Translations under genes and position numbers: made by a program | Assembly (NCBI GenBank): GCA_963576475.1 | Contig: OY754982.1 | Span: 9,092,261-9,156,260 of the forward strand | Length of the DNA: 64,000 nucleotides | Reading direction: 5' to 3' | Source: Molanna angustata | Taxonomy: Eukaryota > Arthropoda > Insecta > Trichoptera > Molannidae | In this document: in pieces, positions 1-12,700 of the stretch | How the letters are laid out: every line of letters starts with the position of its first letter | How positions within the stretch are numbered: position 1 is the first letter of the stretch | The notes under the pieces: generated by a model | Told to the model about the DNA's origin: nothing | Database searches by the model: none | Seen by the model: the letters and a program-made list of their open reading frames with translations, nothing else

Positions 1-60
1 AACTTTTACTATTTAATTTTAATTTTCTGTTTTCAATACTGTTTTTTTTTAAGAATAAAT

Positions 61-170
61 ATGTCCCTGTAACAAGAAAATAACATACACCTTCATAAAT
101 TCCCTAAATTAAGCATATATGCTTGTGCTATAGGCGAACGAAATCGGTCGTGGCAGGATTCGAACTCGCG
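61..170 (-). mobile_element. tRNA-derived SINE (family A)
   Basis: On the minus strand: a B-box-like CGCGAGTTCGAATCCTGCC, then GACCGATTTCGTTCGCC and the body with AGCACAAGCATATATGC. The tRNA head upstream is cut off at 170. Same family as 19579, 32731 and 47124. Confidence 0.65.
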
Positions 171-1754
171 AAATATGACAAAAAAACATCTTTAATTTAT
201 AGTAGGTATTATGCCGAAAGTACGTAGTCAATTGATTAGTATTTAACTAAAAATAAATAGGTAACTTTATGAAATTTTGCGAGACCTCGAGACTCTTGCG
301 AGACTCTTGGTCTTGGTATTGCCCTCCCTGGTCTTGTTCTTGCAAATCTCGCAAGATTAAGACCAATACTAGCACGACTTTTGCTCATTACTAGCACTCG
401 GTTCCCTCTGCGATAAGGAGTGTCAATTAATTGCAAAATTATTTTCATTTCCTTTCTACAGTGTTTACTTAACAAAAAGTACCTAATATTTGAATTAGAT
501 TGTTTTACCTCAACACCGATTTCTTTCCAAAGACACCAAGTCAATAATGGTTGAAGTAAGTAATTTTATTTAGGTAGGTATATTTCTCCCGCCAACGGCC
601 AATATTGCCCAACATACACATGGCGTTCGTTCAACGGAACGATAGTTTGAGCAATACCTACACTTAGTACTGTGAGAGGTGACCGAAGAAAGTGACGTGT
701 TTACAAATTGTATTACGTCGTTTTCCGCCTCTCTGCATATTACGGTACGAAGAGATAATAATATATTGCATAGAACGCTGTTTTGGTTTTTGTTCGAGCT
801 TAAAGTGTTCCGTTCATTCGATTCAAACGCAACATGCAGTTCTTTATTTGAATAAAAAAAGTGTTAGATGTTTGAAAAAAATATTTGATCGTATGTGATA
901 ATATGAACTAAGAAATTCAAATTTCGAATGCTGATAGTCAGTGCTCCGATTTAAAAGTTCAGTTTTTTTTTGTTAAGAAGTTTTTTATGTGAAATAAAAT
1001 AAATTATTCGTTCTATTTTAATAATATTTTCATGAAATTAGTTTAAAAAAACTGATTAGGTATTTTTCTTGAACGAAAGTTTTGTAATTGTTTACAAGTC
1101 CTTCCCCTTTGTCGATCGCAATAATTTTTATATCAATAGACAGATAAACGCGTCTTCATTACGGGAGAGTTAAAAACTTTTAAGAATCCATTACAATTCA
1201 ATGTTGCCTCACACGTGTCATACAAACATTCCATTAAAACAGTACCAAAATAATGTAAATAATTTCGATCTTAATAACATTAAACATTATTTATTATAAG
1301 TAAAAATTAAGTTCATCGACAACTAAACACAAATTAACTAAACAGCAAGAATATGAAACTTAAAAAATACATGTAAAAAATATAGATTATTTCCTACCAA
1401 CAATAATAATATTTCTAGTTTTGGTCAAAATAATATTCACACGTTGTAGGTATGTACCTACTATTATTTTTATAGATGTAATAAAAGAGAGTAGATATTA
1501 TAACTACATACGATCCAAGCCAAACTATTCTAACTTTTAGTTAAAACAGGTTGGTTATATTGCGACTCGCGTGAGCGAGTTAAATTATTTATTAAGCTTT
1601 CATATGCACTTGTTGCCTAAAAATACAGATGAGGAAAAAATAGTATAATAAGGTCTCAATATTAAAAAGAACTTATAACCTGTTACATTCAATCTCATTT
1701 TTTAATCGCAGATAGTAACTATTGAAAACAGATTTACTACATACCTACTTATAT
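171..1754. other. Intergenic stretch, nothing recognised
   Basis: AT-rich DNA. GAGACTCTTGCGAGAC-like motifs and TCTCGCAAGA cluster at 280-360; a 68-codon frame at 692-898 has no recognisable domain. Confidence 0.4.
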
Positions 1755-2750
1755 TCCAACTGTTGATTCGTTCAGGAGAATGAAATTCTATTGAAGGAAG
1801 AGGCAGTTAAAATCCAAGATGCGTGTATGAAGGAACATTTTGTATGGCGTAGTGGACTTTTTGCAAGCTAAAAACATCAACTTAGAGGCTTCGCAGCATA
1901 TACCTATGTTCCGATACATGGATTTACATTTTATGTGAGTTTTGTATGTGTGTGTGTCTGTATGTCTGTGTGTCCGTGTGTATGTCTGTCCCCCTCCCCC
2001 CCTTATAACTTTTGATCCACTCAATTTACAGGGCCCAAAATTTCAGTATATATTAACAGTTATACGCCTACAAAACTTTTATACTTAGAATTGTAAATTT
2101 TTGTTTCAGTCAGGGGTTATCAACTTTTGAAATTTTGGTTTATTTTTCCATATACCTATCTCAGAAATCATATAAGCTAGAACGCTGAAAATTGGTATAA
2201 ACATAGACATATACAAAATCTCAAATTGTTTTTTTTTTAAAATCCAGGGTTTCTCAAACATTTTTTATTAAGAAAAATATTTTTGTTATGATAAATTTAT
2301 GAGTTTAACTGCCTATATTTCCATTTTTTTTTAAATATTGAAAAATGCCGAAACACCCCAACTAGATTATTTAATTTTCTATAAAAAATATTAGTATTGT
2401 AGAAGTACATCTCAATTTTTTTTTAACAATTTTTATAAAAATTGAATTTAGTGACGACATCGCTTCATACAATTTGTATGGCAGTCGCCTATTATACACA
2501 ACATGTAAGAAGGCTTAATAGTTTGACACTTAATCTCCAAACATACATACAGAACCATCATACTGTTTTCATATTCTGGGTAGGAAAAGAGGACTGACCT
2601 CCATACTGTCCTATCTTGACATACATACCAACATGTGTTAAAATTTTCAATAATTTGGATTTATGTGTTTATATGTAGTTTGAATCTTATTCTTCAACTA
2701 TACATACTATCGCTATTGACAGTTGGATCTCATGTGTTACGTGCAACTAG
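1755..2750 (+). mobile_element. Helitron-like element, full copy
   Basis: Starts TCCAACTGTTGATTCG and ends in a short hairpin (CATGT-GTT-ACGTG) followed by CAACTAG and then T, the classical TC...hairpin-CTAG|T Helitron layout. A sub-terminal repeat (TTGACAGTTGGA, near 2715) is the complement of the 5' end. The core contains a TGTGTGTCTG-type microsatellite at 1940-1985, as other copies do. No helicase ORF, hence non-autonomous. Confidence 0.75.
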
Positions 2751-3626
2751 TATATAAACAATAAAATAAATCATTTTATAATTCAATTTAAGTTTTATAA
2801 TTCAATTTAATAACTGCGCGGTTCTAAGTATTTAACTTGTTGAATAAGATAAGATACGAGAACATTTGTAATTTGATAGATTATTGATTGTTTAGAAAAA
2901 AAATAACACTTGCAACAAATGGACATAAAATAAATAAGTAGAATCATCAAAATTAAAACGATAGACATAATATTATGTATAAATTAATTATATTGTTTTT
3001 ATAGATAATGAGATAAGTTAAACGTGGTCATATTCAAATATTTTGATAAATAAATACCTAGATATCACTAGACGACATTTAATTCAATCATATAACATTG
3101 CTACGAAAGTAACATCCGCGATAATATTAAATTTGATCAATATTTATAAAAAAAATCGCGTCTTGAATTGATCTGTGAATCTCGTGAATTTACGTATCTC
3201 AATATTTCTTAGCGAAAAGCGAAAAAAAATTTTTTTTCAATATTTTTTGACTGTTTATATCCGTGGCGCGGGAACTTCAACGACCTTTTCAATACAAAAT
3301 AAATAACACGTTATAAATTATTCGGTTTTGTCTGGTATTTTTAATTACTTTAATACAAGATTGGCGCCTTTTTATTGTTTTTTTTTTCAATATTTTCGAT
3401 ATAATTGACTTCGAACAACAACTTTACACGACTGAAGAATAACTACTGAAGCAGAGTATTTTAAAATATTGATTTGGTTTTATTTTGAAGTTATGAAAGT
3501 ATTTTGTTCTGTGAATCTTCAAGAAAGCAGTGCTGTTGGAAATCATGTTACGAGGGGGGTGATGAACAAGTGAAACCCAAAAATACAGATTCATCAAGTT
3601 TAAATAAATAATAGCAAGGAATTAAG
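2751..3626 (+). promoter_or_regulatory. Upstream region and probable 5' UTR of the OST-alpha-like gene
   Basis: AT-rich, with no element I recognise. The stretch from about 3410 to 3626 runs into the ATG without an obvious acceptor and is the likeliest 5' UTR. No TATA box can be assigned with confidence. The transcription start is undetermined. Confidence 0.3.
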
Positions 3627-3789
3627 ATGGAACCCGAATCGAGGGTAAATGGCGACAGAGCGATGAACGATGTCGTCGCTAGACATCTTGGTGGCTTGGA
3701 TGCACCAAATATACTTATCAATGGATCGACGATTATAGAAGATCTTTGCCATGGTGAAGAAATGCCGGATATTCATTCATATTTTGCAG
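3627..3789 (+). CDS. OST-alpha-like coding exon 1 (start codon)
   Basis: Codes residues 1-54 and one base of codon 55; donor GTAAAT at 3790. The ATG has A at -3 and G at +4, and an in-frame TAG lies at 3612-3614, so no upstream start is possible in this exon. The reading frame stays open past the donor to 3923, but the residues beyond 3789 are intron and turn low-complexity. It encodes the extracellular N-terminus, which has no hydrophobic segment. It lies 16.7 kb from the rest of the gene. Confidence 0.88.
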
Positions 3790-6700
3790 GTAAATATTAT
3801 AATTTTTTTTATAACAATTTATCATTAATATACTCAAGTTGGTTGGGAAAAATTGCAATGGCTATGGGATCGCCGCGCCGCGCCGGTGTACATAAGGTTA
3901 CCATATCTCAGGATTTGTCCTGAGATTTCAGGATTTTTCGTCTTTTCTCAGGATTGCGGCCGGATTTTGCAAATCTCATGATATCTCAGGATTTTCAATA
4001 AAACACAGCTTACATTTTAAAGATCTCTTTAATTAAAAGTAAAACAAACTAAATATAATCTTCCTTTGGTAATAATCCAAGTAGATAATACTTAATCAGT
4101 TTTATCGTACTTAATATGTGAAGATACCTTTTTAAGTAAGGTTTTTTCTTTAATAATTGATTTATAAAATGACTCACATGTTAAACTCTTCAAATTATAT
4201 TGAACTAAAAGTATACCTCGAACTGAAGATACCTTTAGTCGGTTTCTTTCTTTCGACCATTGAGGCCCTGGCCTGTAATTGCAAATATATATTGACAAAT
4301 ACGCAGTATCTCTGGTAATCGTGAAATACCTATTGTCTTGAAAATGTTTGCCCACAACGCATAAAATCTCAGGACTTTTCCATGGAAATCAGGCCTTTTC
4401 TCCGGACTTTTGATTTTTTCATCTGGTAACCCTAGGTGTACATGACAATTTTTAACGTCTCAAAAGAGACGAATTTGGAATATTATAGAAAATTAAGGCA
4501 CCTACAGGGCTTACGACCTGTCATCGGCTGGTTTACGTGATCACTTTATTCGCATGCGCAAAGTTCGCCAATTTCACATTTTTATTGATTTCCCAATCTC
4601 GTATCATATTTTATCCATTTTATTGAGTTCCCTCGCATAAAGTGATCACGTAAACCAGCCGATGACAGGTCGCAAGCCCAGTAGGTGTCTTGATTTCCAG
4701 GTTTTTCAACTTCGTCTCTATTGAGATGTTAAAAAGTTGTGCAGGGAAATTAATCCAATGTTAGCGTATATGCAAGTATAAAAATTCGATTTACATACAT
4801 TATGTTTATATTTAAAATAGATAGCAGTAGCTTACAATGTCGTTTAAAAAAAAAAACTGGTGTTAATTTAAAAAAAATTAACACCAGTCTTATGATGAAA
4901 GTATAAAATATAAAATACCGATTCTAGTTAACGTTAATTTTTTTTTTCACAAAAATATTATTCGATTTTAAAACAAGTGTTGGTTATAAACTATACTTAC
5001 ACAATTTAATTGAAAAATATTAAGTATTACAATGCCTTTTTTACTATGAAACAGTAGCGAATTAAAATAATAATTTAATATAAAGTATGGTATAACAAAT
5101 AATAATGTATATATTTTGACAGATATACAACAATGACCTGAGATAAACTTTTTAATGCAAAAAGAGGAATGATAATATTTAAAAATAACATACAAGGTAA
5201 CAAGAAGTTGTACGAAATATATCTTTACTTTTAGTAATGCACAAATCTGTCGTAAATAATTAATTACTTTCTTTAAAATTTAAAGATTATATTATTATCA
5301 TTGGAATATTTTGGATTGATAGTTCAGAGCATTGAGCGTCCTGAATTCTGAGACAGAACACTTTTCTGGAGTTTATACGACATCCTACTATGAATATTTA
5401 ATTTTATACAAGTCTATTTGTTTTTCATAAAACATATTAATAATAATATTTTATAAATCAGTTTGTTGTCTTCATAGTAATTGTGTTGGTGTTTCTTGAA
5501 CTGAATGTCGCAGGTTAAAAGCGCGTTGGGGTCACAGTTTTTCACAGTCTGAATTATTTACGAGATGGACAATATTAGTCATGAAAAATATAAGACCATG
5601 ACTAGTGTTGGTCTTACATTTTTAAAATAATAAAAAAAAATCTGCAAAAGGTACCTACCTTATTGTTATTTTTGTTGATAACAATTAAGTCAGCTAGATC
5701 TGTTATTCTATCCGTTTATTATTAATAGAGCATGTTTTATTTTTTTCCCAAAATAATATTTTGATTCACACGAACTTTTAATCAATTTATGATATCAAAA
5801 ATATTAAGTATTATAAAGACCAAAATATTTATCTGAAGTTTTGCACAGCACTACTACTACGCATACAACGGGGTGGTGTGGTTCAACCAATTTGATTTGA
5901 GATTTGAACAGATTTGAGACTGTGGCAACTGAATATAATGAATTAAAAATAAAAAAGAAAATACCCTGTTAAATTTAACTGATTTTTAAAATTATATTCA
6001 CTTCATTTTGTGTAGCAATAATTCTGTATATATTTATAATATTTTGTATCTTTTGTTTAAATGTCTCGCTTACACACGAGTGCTTGCACTCTGGTAAAGG
6101 TATATATGTTTTTATTAATGTGTATCTTTTTCTGTTTTCTTTTATTGTGTTATTTTTAAATCTTATAAATTAAATTTTGCAGTGGCATAATGTTGTGATC
6201 ATGATATTGCACAATCGTACGGCCATTTTTTTTTCTATAATTAGTCGACACCATTTCGCTAGTGTCCAAAATATGGTAGATTGTTACAACGTGCGTGTCA
6301 AATAAAAATTTGACAAAGCACTTGTAACTTACCCAAGAAAGAGTATTAAAAATAATTGCTAGCTGGAGTTATAATATTGAGTGTTCATTCAGTATCTATA
6401 ATTATTTTTTATATAAATGACGGTAAAACTTTTGGTATGTAAAATACTTTGTAAAATTAATAACAAGTTTTACATGATGTGTTAAATTAAGTATTACTCG
6501 TACATATTTAACATGTTGTGATGTTGTAGTTTTAACTTCAACCGCAGTGATATAATTTAACCTAGGAACTAAATTTAAACATAATTAATATTAATAAATC
6601 GAATATTTTAAAGGTTGCAGATTTTTTAAAATTGTCAATAATATAATTAATCCAACTGTCGATTTGTTCAACAGAACTTTGTTCTCTTAACATATCGACA

Positions 6701-9700
6701 ATGTTTCAAGCCAGGATACGCGAGATTTGTATGCACGTTCTACATTTTTCACAGCTTTTCCAAATTTGATGTCAAAAAACATCAACTTAGAGGCTTCGCA
6801 GCATATACATTCAGCATATGGATTTACTCAGAATTCGGAGTAGAACATTTCGTGTGTCTGTCCCCCCCCCCACTTATTACTTTTGATCCGCTTAGTTTAC
6901 AGAGCTCAAAATTTCAGAATATATAAATAGTTATAAGCCTACAAAACTTTTTTACTCATAATTTAGAATTTTTGATTCAGTCAAGGGTTATCAACTTTTG
7001 AATTTTTACTTTATTTTTTCATATATTTCAAAAATCATAAAAGGTAGAACCCTGAAAATTGGTATAAGCCTAGTGAGGTGGTTTATAATTTTTAATTATT
7101 ATGAATTTATAATTAGGTATATACTTTGTCTTTCGATAATAATGAAAACAATTTTAATATTTTTTTCGAAATAACGCAATTATCAAATTTAAATATTTCA
7201 TACTGTATAGGTACATAAAATGAACAGTTTTCTAATATTCATTTGTATAATCATAGATATTATCTATTGTGATGAAACTTTCTGTCACGCAATCGACAAA
7301 TGAACGTATTATATATAAGTACTTATATTTATTTATCTTTTATACCTCTGTGGTCTAAGACCACAATTAACAAACAACAAACAAACTTTAACATACGATT
7401 TTCAATGAAACTTTCAGGTTATATTTTATTAGTACTTAGTTAGGAGTAAGAGACATTTCTTTCTTTCTTACATAACTTTTATCAAAATATGTGTGAGTCA
7501 TCATAAGTGCGGATTGTTTTGCATTAAATCAGTGATTCCCAAAGTGGTCTATATCGACCCCCAGGTGTCTATGTGCAACCTGCAAGGGGTCTAGTCAGCG
7601 AAAATAAAATCTGGGGGTCCATGAAATGAAAATGGGGGTCCACGATAGTGGATCTCAACATACACTGATAGTACCTATCGCATAACAATTTGTTATTATT
7701 ATTCGTTGTATAATATATATTATTTTAACATTTTTTTGTCATGTTACTTTCAAATTTCCTTATAGTTCCATCATACCAAAACCTTAGATAACATTCATAA
7801 CATTCCCCTTCTCACATTCATTTATAATGGTAGTACGCCTATGCCTGCCATAAAATCTAAGACCATACAATTTAAATTTGACCATGATTTTTGTCGGCCT
7901 TCGTGGCTCAGTTGGTTAGGTATTTGACTGCTGATCCAAAGGTCCCGGGTTCGATTCCCGGTGGAGACATAGTTTTTAATTGTGTTTTCAGTCTGGATCT
8001 GTGAAGTCTCCAGAATGTGGCAACTTGTTACTGGGTGCGTGTTAAATTAATATTTGACATAGTACCTGTTAGTTGCCCGAGAAGGATAATATCAGGTAAG
8101 TAGGGGGTCTACCGAAAATCGAAAAACATGGTAAGGGGTCTACGACACAAAAAAGTTTGGGAACCTCTGCATTAAATGAATAAAAGTTATGCCCAAATTT
8201 AGGAAAAATATAAATAGGGAAAAGAAATTGCATGACCTAGACCGGGGTGTTGCCAGAAATGGTCATGGTCTTATTCACTTTGGAGAGTCTACACATACCT
8301 ACATACTTTGAATCTTGTACTTGCGAGTGTTGCAAGTTTTGATTGAAGATAATAAATTACAACGAAACATGAAAAATGCACATAATTTTATAGTAAAAAT
8401 TTGCAAGACTTTTGCTCATCCCTAGTACCGTGGTACCCCATTGTTTTTTTTTATTATTTACTTTATATAATAATATAAGAATAATAATGAAATATATCTA
8501 ATCCCAAAAAGGAATTATGGAACCATGGTTAGCTGTGAAACCCTATAATTATTTTTTTTTATTTATTTTATTTTATTTTTACTAAGGACAGCATACAGTA
8601 CTTACATGCATACAATTATTAAAAGTAAATAAATAAAAATACAAATATAACATGTAAGTACCTCTTACGTACTATACCTAATATCAAAATAAGACAGTAA
8701 ATAAGTGTGAATTATTGTGGGTGCGCGCATGAGAGAAGAGTAAGTATGTGTGTGTACAAGAGTTAACTAGAAATAGTGAGTATTAAATACGAAAGAAAGG
8801 TTAAAGCCTAAGAAGTCTTAAAGCTAAGAAGAATCTGTAATAGAACGATACATGACAGGGTCAGAATTAATGAGGACATAAGGAAAGAATGTAGGATAAA
8901 GAAAGATGTTATTAATAGAATGTAAGTGAACACATTGAGATGGTTTGGCCAAATGGGGAGAATGAATGAGGAACGCCTGACGAAGAAAATATACATTGCG
9001 GACAGGAATGGAATGAGAGGTCGGGGCCGCCCAAGGAAGGGATGGCACGTCCATGTGGACGGTATTTTGAAAGACGGAAATGTTAGAAGCGTGAACAACA
9101 GACGAACATGTATAAGACGATGTATGAATGTTGTCTAGGTGTAGAATGTATGTCAAGATACAAGTAAGTGGCGTTCGGTTCTCCCTGCCTACCCCGTAAG
9201 GGACATGGCGTGATGGTATATATGTATGTATGTAAGGTTAAAGCCTTTTTATGCCCTTATTTAATGAAAAAAACTTATACATATAATTACTATATATCAC
9301 TCGATATCGGGTGGAACGCCAAAAAATAATTAAAACATCGGAGCTAAGATTATATATGATACAGATACCTAGTCAGCGCAATGAACGTATGCCAACTAAA
9401 ACTACGAGGAAACAGACGAATTTCTAGTATACGTACACCTACCGACACGCACACCAATACATAACACGTAGACCAACCGATCTACCGCCTCACACACACA
9501 TGTAAAAACGAGTGGGTTGTGGCCAACACTAAACTCTCCACACCACAAATATTGACAATGAAATATTTTATTCATTCTAAATTTTACTACCAGGAATATA
9601 AATTTTCTAACGATAGTATATTTTCATGTTAAGATAGACAAACTATTAATGCAGTATGGTGTAGAATTCTAATGTTGTATGAAATATTTTAATAAAAGCT

Positions 9701-12700
9701 GATAAATTTTGTTTTAAAGGACGCGAAAGCATTTTCAAAATTTTGACACGTGATATCATATGAAGAAATTTTTTGTTATTTATGGAAAGCTAATCAGTTC
9801 TATGTTCAAGCTCTTTAAATTATAACATGAAATCAAATTACTGAACGTTTCCATACATAGACATTTATCTAATTACATTTTTATTCATACTAAATGTTAC
9901 TACCAGGAATATAAATTTTCTTCCGATAGTATATTTTTATGTTAAGATAGACAAACAATTAATGCAGTATGGTGAAGAATGCTTATGTTGTATGAAATAT
10001 TTTAATAAAAGCAGATAAATTTTGTTTCAAAGAGCGTTAGAGCATTTTGACAATGTTGACACGTGATATCATATGAAGAAATTTTATGATATCTATGAAA
10101 AGCTAATCAGTTCTAAGTTCAAGCTATTAATATTCTTATATCAATATGAAATCAATGAACTGAACATTGCCAAATATAAAAAAATTCTCTTGTTACATAT
10201 AAGTTTCATACAAATATCCATTAAATAAAATATAATTTTTGAAACCGTTGAATATTTTTCTTTTAACATTGACCAACTTTGAATACAATTTTATGAAGAT
10301 TCTTGGTGTTGTATAAATAGTTGAAACCAAATTAAAATATCTCTAATTTCCAGGTCGTGAGAGCATTTTTTCAGTTTTAATAGATGAAATCATAAAGAAA
10401 CATTGGGAAAAAATGAACCGTTGTCTATGGAAAACTAATCAGCTCTAAGTTTATGGACTTAACACATGTGATATCAATATGAAGTCAATCGGACTTATAG
10501 TTTGGGCTGCAGAGAGGACACAAAAAAAAACAACGTAAATGATGAATTCATAGAGAAGAAACCAAAAGTTGTCTATGGAAAACTAATCAGCTCTAGGTCT
10601 TTGCACTTTACACATATGATGTTAATATGAAGTCGATCGGACTTATAGTTTGGGCTGTAGAGAGGACACAAAAAAGATAAATGCTACGGCGTACGGCGTA
10701 CGGCGTATACGCCATACACACAAACACATCACGACGAAACTCATAGTTTGCATTCTCTACATGATACCCATTGAGAAATTGATGTAAAAAAAATACGCTT
10801 AAATTTTGCGAAATCATGACTCTCCCCTATTCCATAGTGTGGAGAGTAAAAACTTGGCATACATTTGAGTTCGAAATTTGTACTAGACGCGGCTTCTGTA
10901 CATTATAATTCTATGCATCGGAGTTAGTTCTGACCACATACTACATAATATACTCATTTGGTAATGATTGTTTACTGAATTAAAATAATTTATAATAAAG
11001 GTATATTTATTGTATGTCCAAAGACTAAAAAAATGACATTTGCACATTGCTATAGTAAATACATTTTTAATTTTCCTTGTACGATATATGTCATTATTTG
11101 CAATGTAATATTTATTAGTGACGTCTTTGACGTATTAAAGTGAAACATGGATGGGCACAAAAGAAAAAAAAACAAAGACAAAGATTATTTGCGAAATAAA
11201 GTTTGATTTAATTTTCTTAGAATTAGGAAAGGTTTGTTAGCTATAGGAAAAGAGGTCAATATATGGTGGAGGGTGGTGTGTATGTACGTACAGCAGTATT
11301 TATAAATAGCTTGTTGAACTATTAAAAAAATAGTTGTTATCCAGATTAGGTTTTTGGAGAGCGAACTATCTAAATATTTGTAAATGCTTAGATGAAATGA
11401 AAATATGTATCTACTCGTATTTGCATAGCTAATCTGTAGCTATGAGTAGGTATTTATCCAACACGATAATAAAACTATGCATTAAGTTATATCAAATAGC
11501 TTTTGAATAAACAAATGTGTACAAATTGAACGCAGACCGCCGTGGCACAGTTGATTAGCCATTTGACTTCTGTGCGGGTGTTCTGGGTTCGATCCCTTTT
11601 TCAAATTAATTTCTCGCGCAAATATAGCTTCTCTGGCCAGGAAACACTGGTTGATTAGAAAATATTGTCATATAGAATTAAACTCGCCACTAGTGCAGGA
11701 TGCAAGGAAGTGTTTATCATTATTATTATTACTAAAAGAGAGATGTAGGTACTTACCCTAATTGACAGGACAACACTTCACAAAACAATAAAAAGCACTT
11801 TTGATTATCCAGCACTCGTTAGCGCAATTAACATACATGCACCACTCAGATGACATAAATAAATAAAAAAATAACTCCCCTCAAACACAAATGCAGGATT
11901 TAGGAAATCAACAAACAGAATGTGCAATGAATACAACAAAACCATCCCAGACACACACATATTCTCCAAATCATACGCACCATTCAAACATTAAATAAGA
12001 CATATTCAAAAACTATTTCATTTCCTTAATGTTATTTTTTTATTACTTTTTTACTTGTTTTATCATTTATGGCCTTTTATTTTTATTGTGTTATTTTGCA
12101 AACTTTCACTTATATACATTGTGAATACTGTAAGGTTGCAGATAAACGTTGCCTTAAGAAGACATATAACGCTAAACTTAGTGACTGAAAACATGCTATA
12201 TTAAAACCGCCCAATGCACTATGAAGTTACGCGTTAGTAAGGGTAAATATCGCATGCGTTAAAAAGGTTTATACGTGATTTAAATTATCGGAAACCCCAA
12301 ATTTGTTGATTTTTTGCATTTTAAGAACAAACCTTACTTGAAATGTAAAAATTTTATCGGTCATTCACTTTGATTTTATGCACTCTTTAAGCACATAAAA
12401 GATTTATTTCTCTACGACACATGGTTATGGAGTAATTTAAAAAAATGCTGTAAAAAAGGATATTTTTAATAATTTATTTATGGGAATTTAGGCTGAATTT
12501 TAAAAATGTGTGACGAACATTCACTAGAGAAATGTTGAAAAGACTTGTACTATTTAGAAACACACTGTTTAACATATTTGAGGGATTTGGTTTGAAATTG
12601 AGATGTTTAGGTGTATATGGCCCCTTAATATATTGCTATTAGTTATACACACATTTATATTCTGTAACTGCCTGTATTCCTTAATGAATAAATAAATACA

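Noticed and set aside
7897..7970. tRNA gene candidate with good A and B boxes
   Set aside because: It is followed by a body shared with a second copy at 56184 and lies inside a hAT element, so it is a SINE head. No convincing acceptor-stem pairing was seen.
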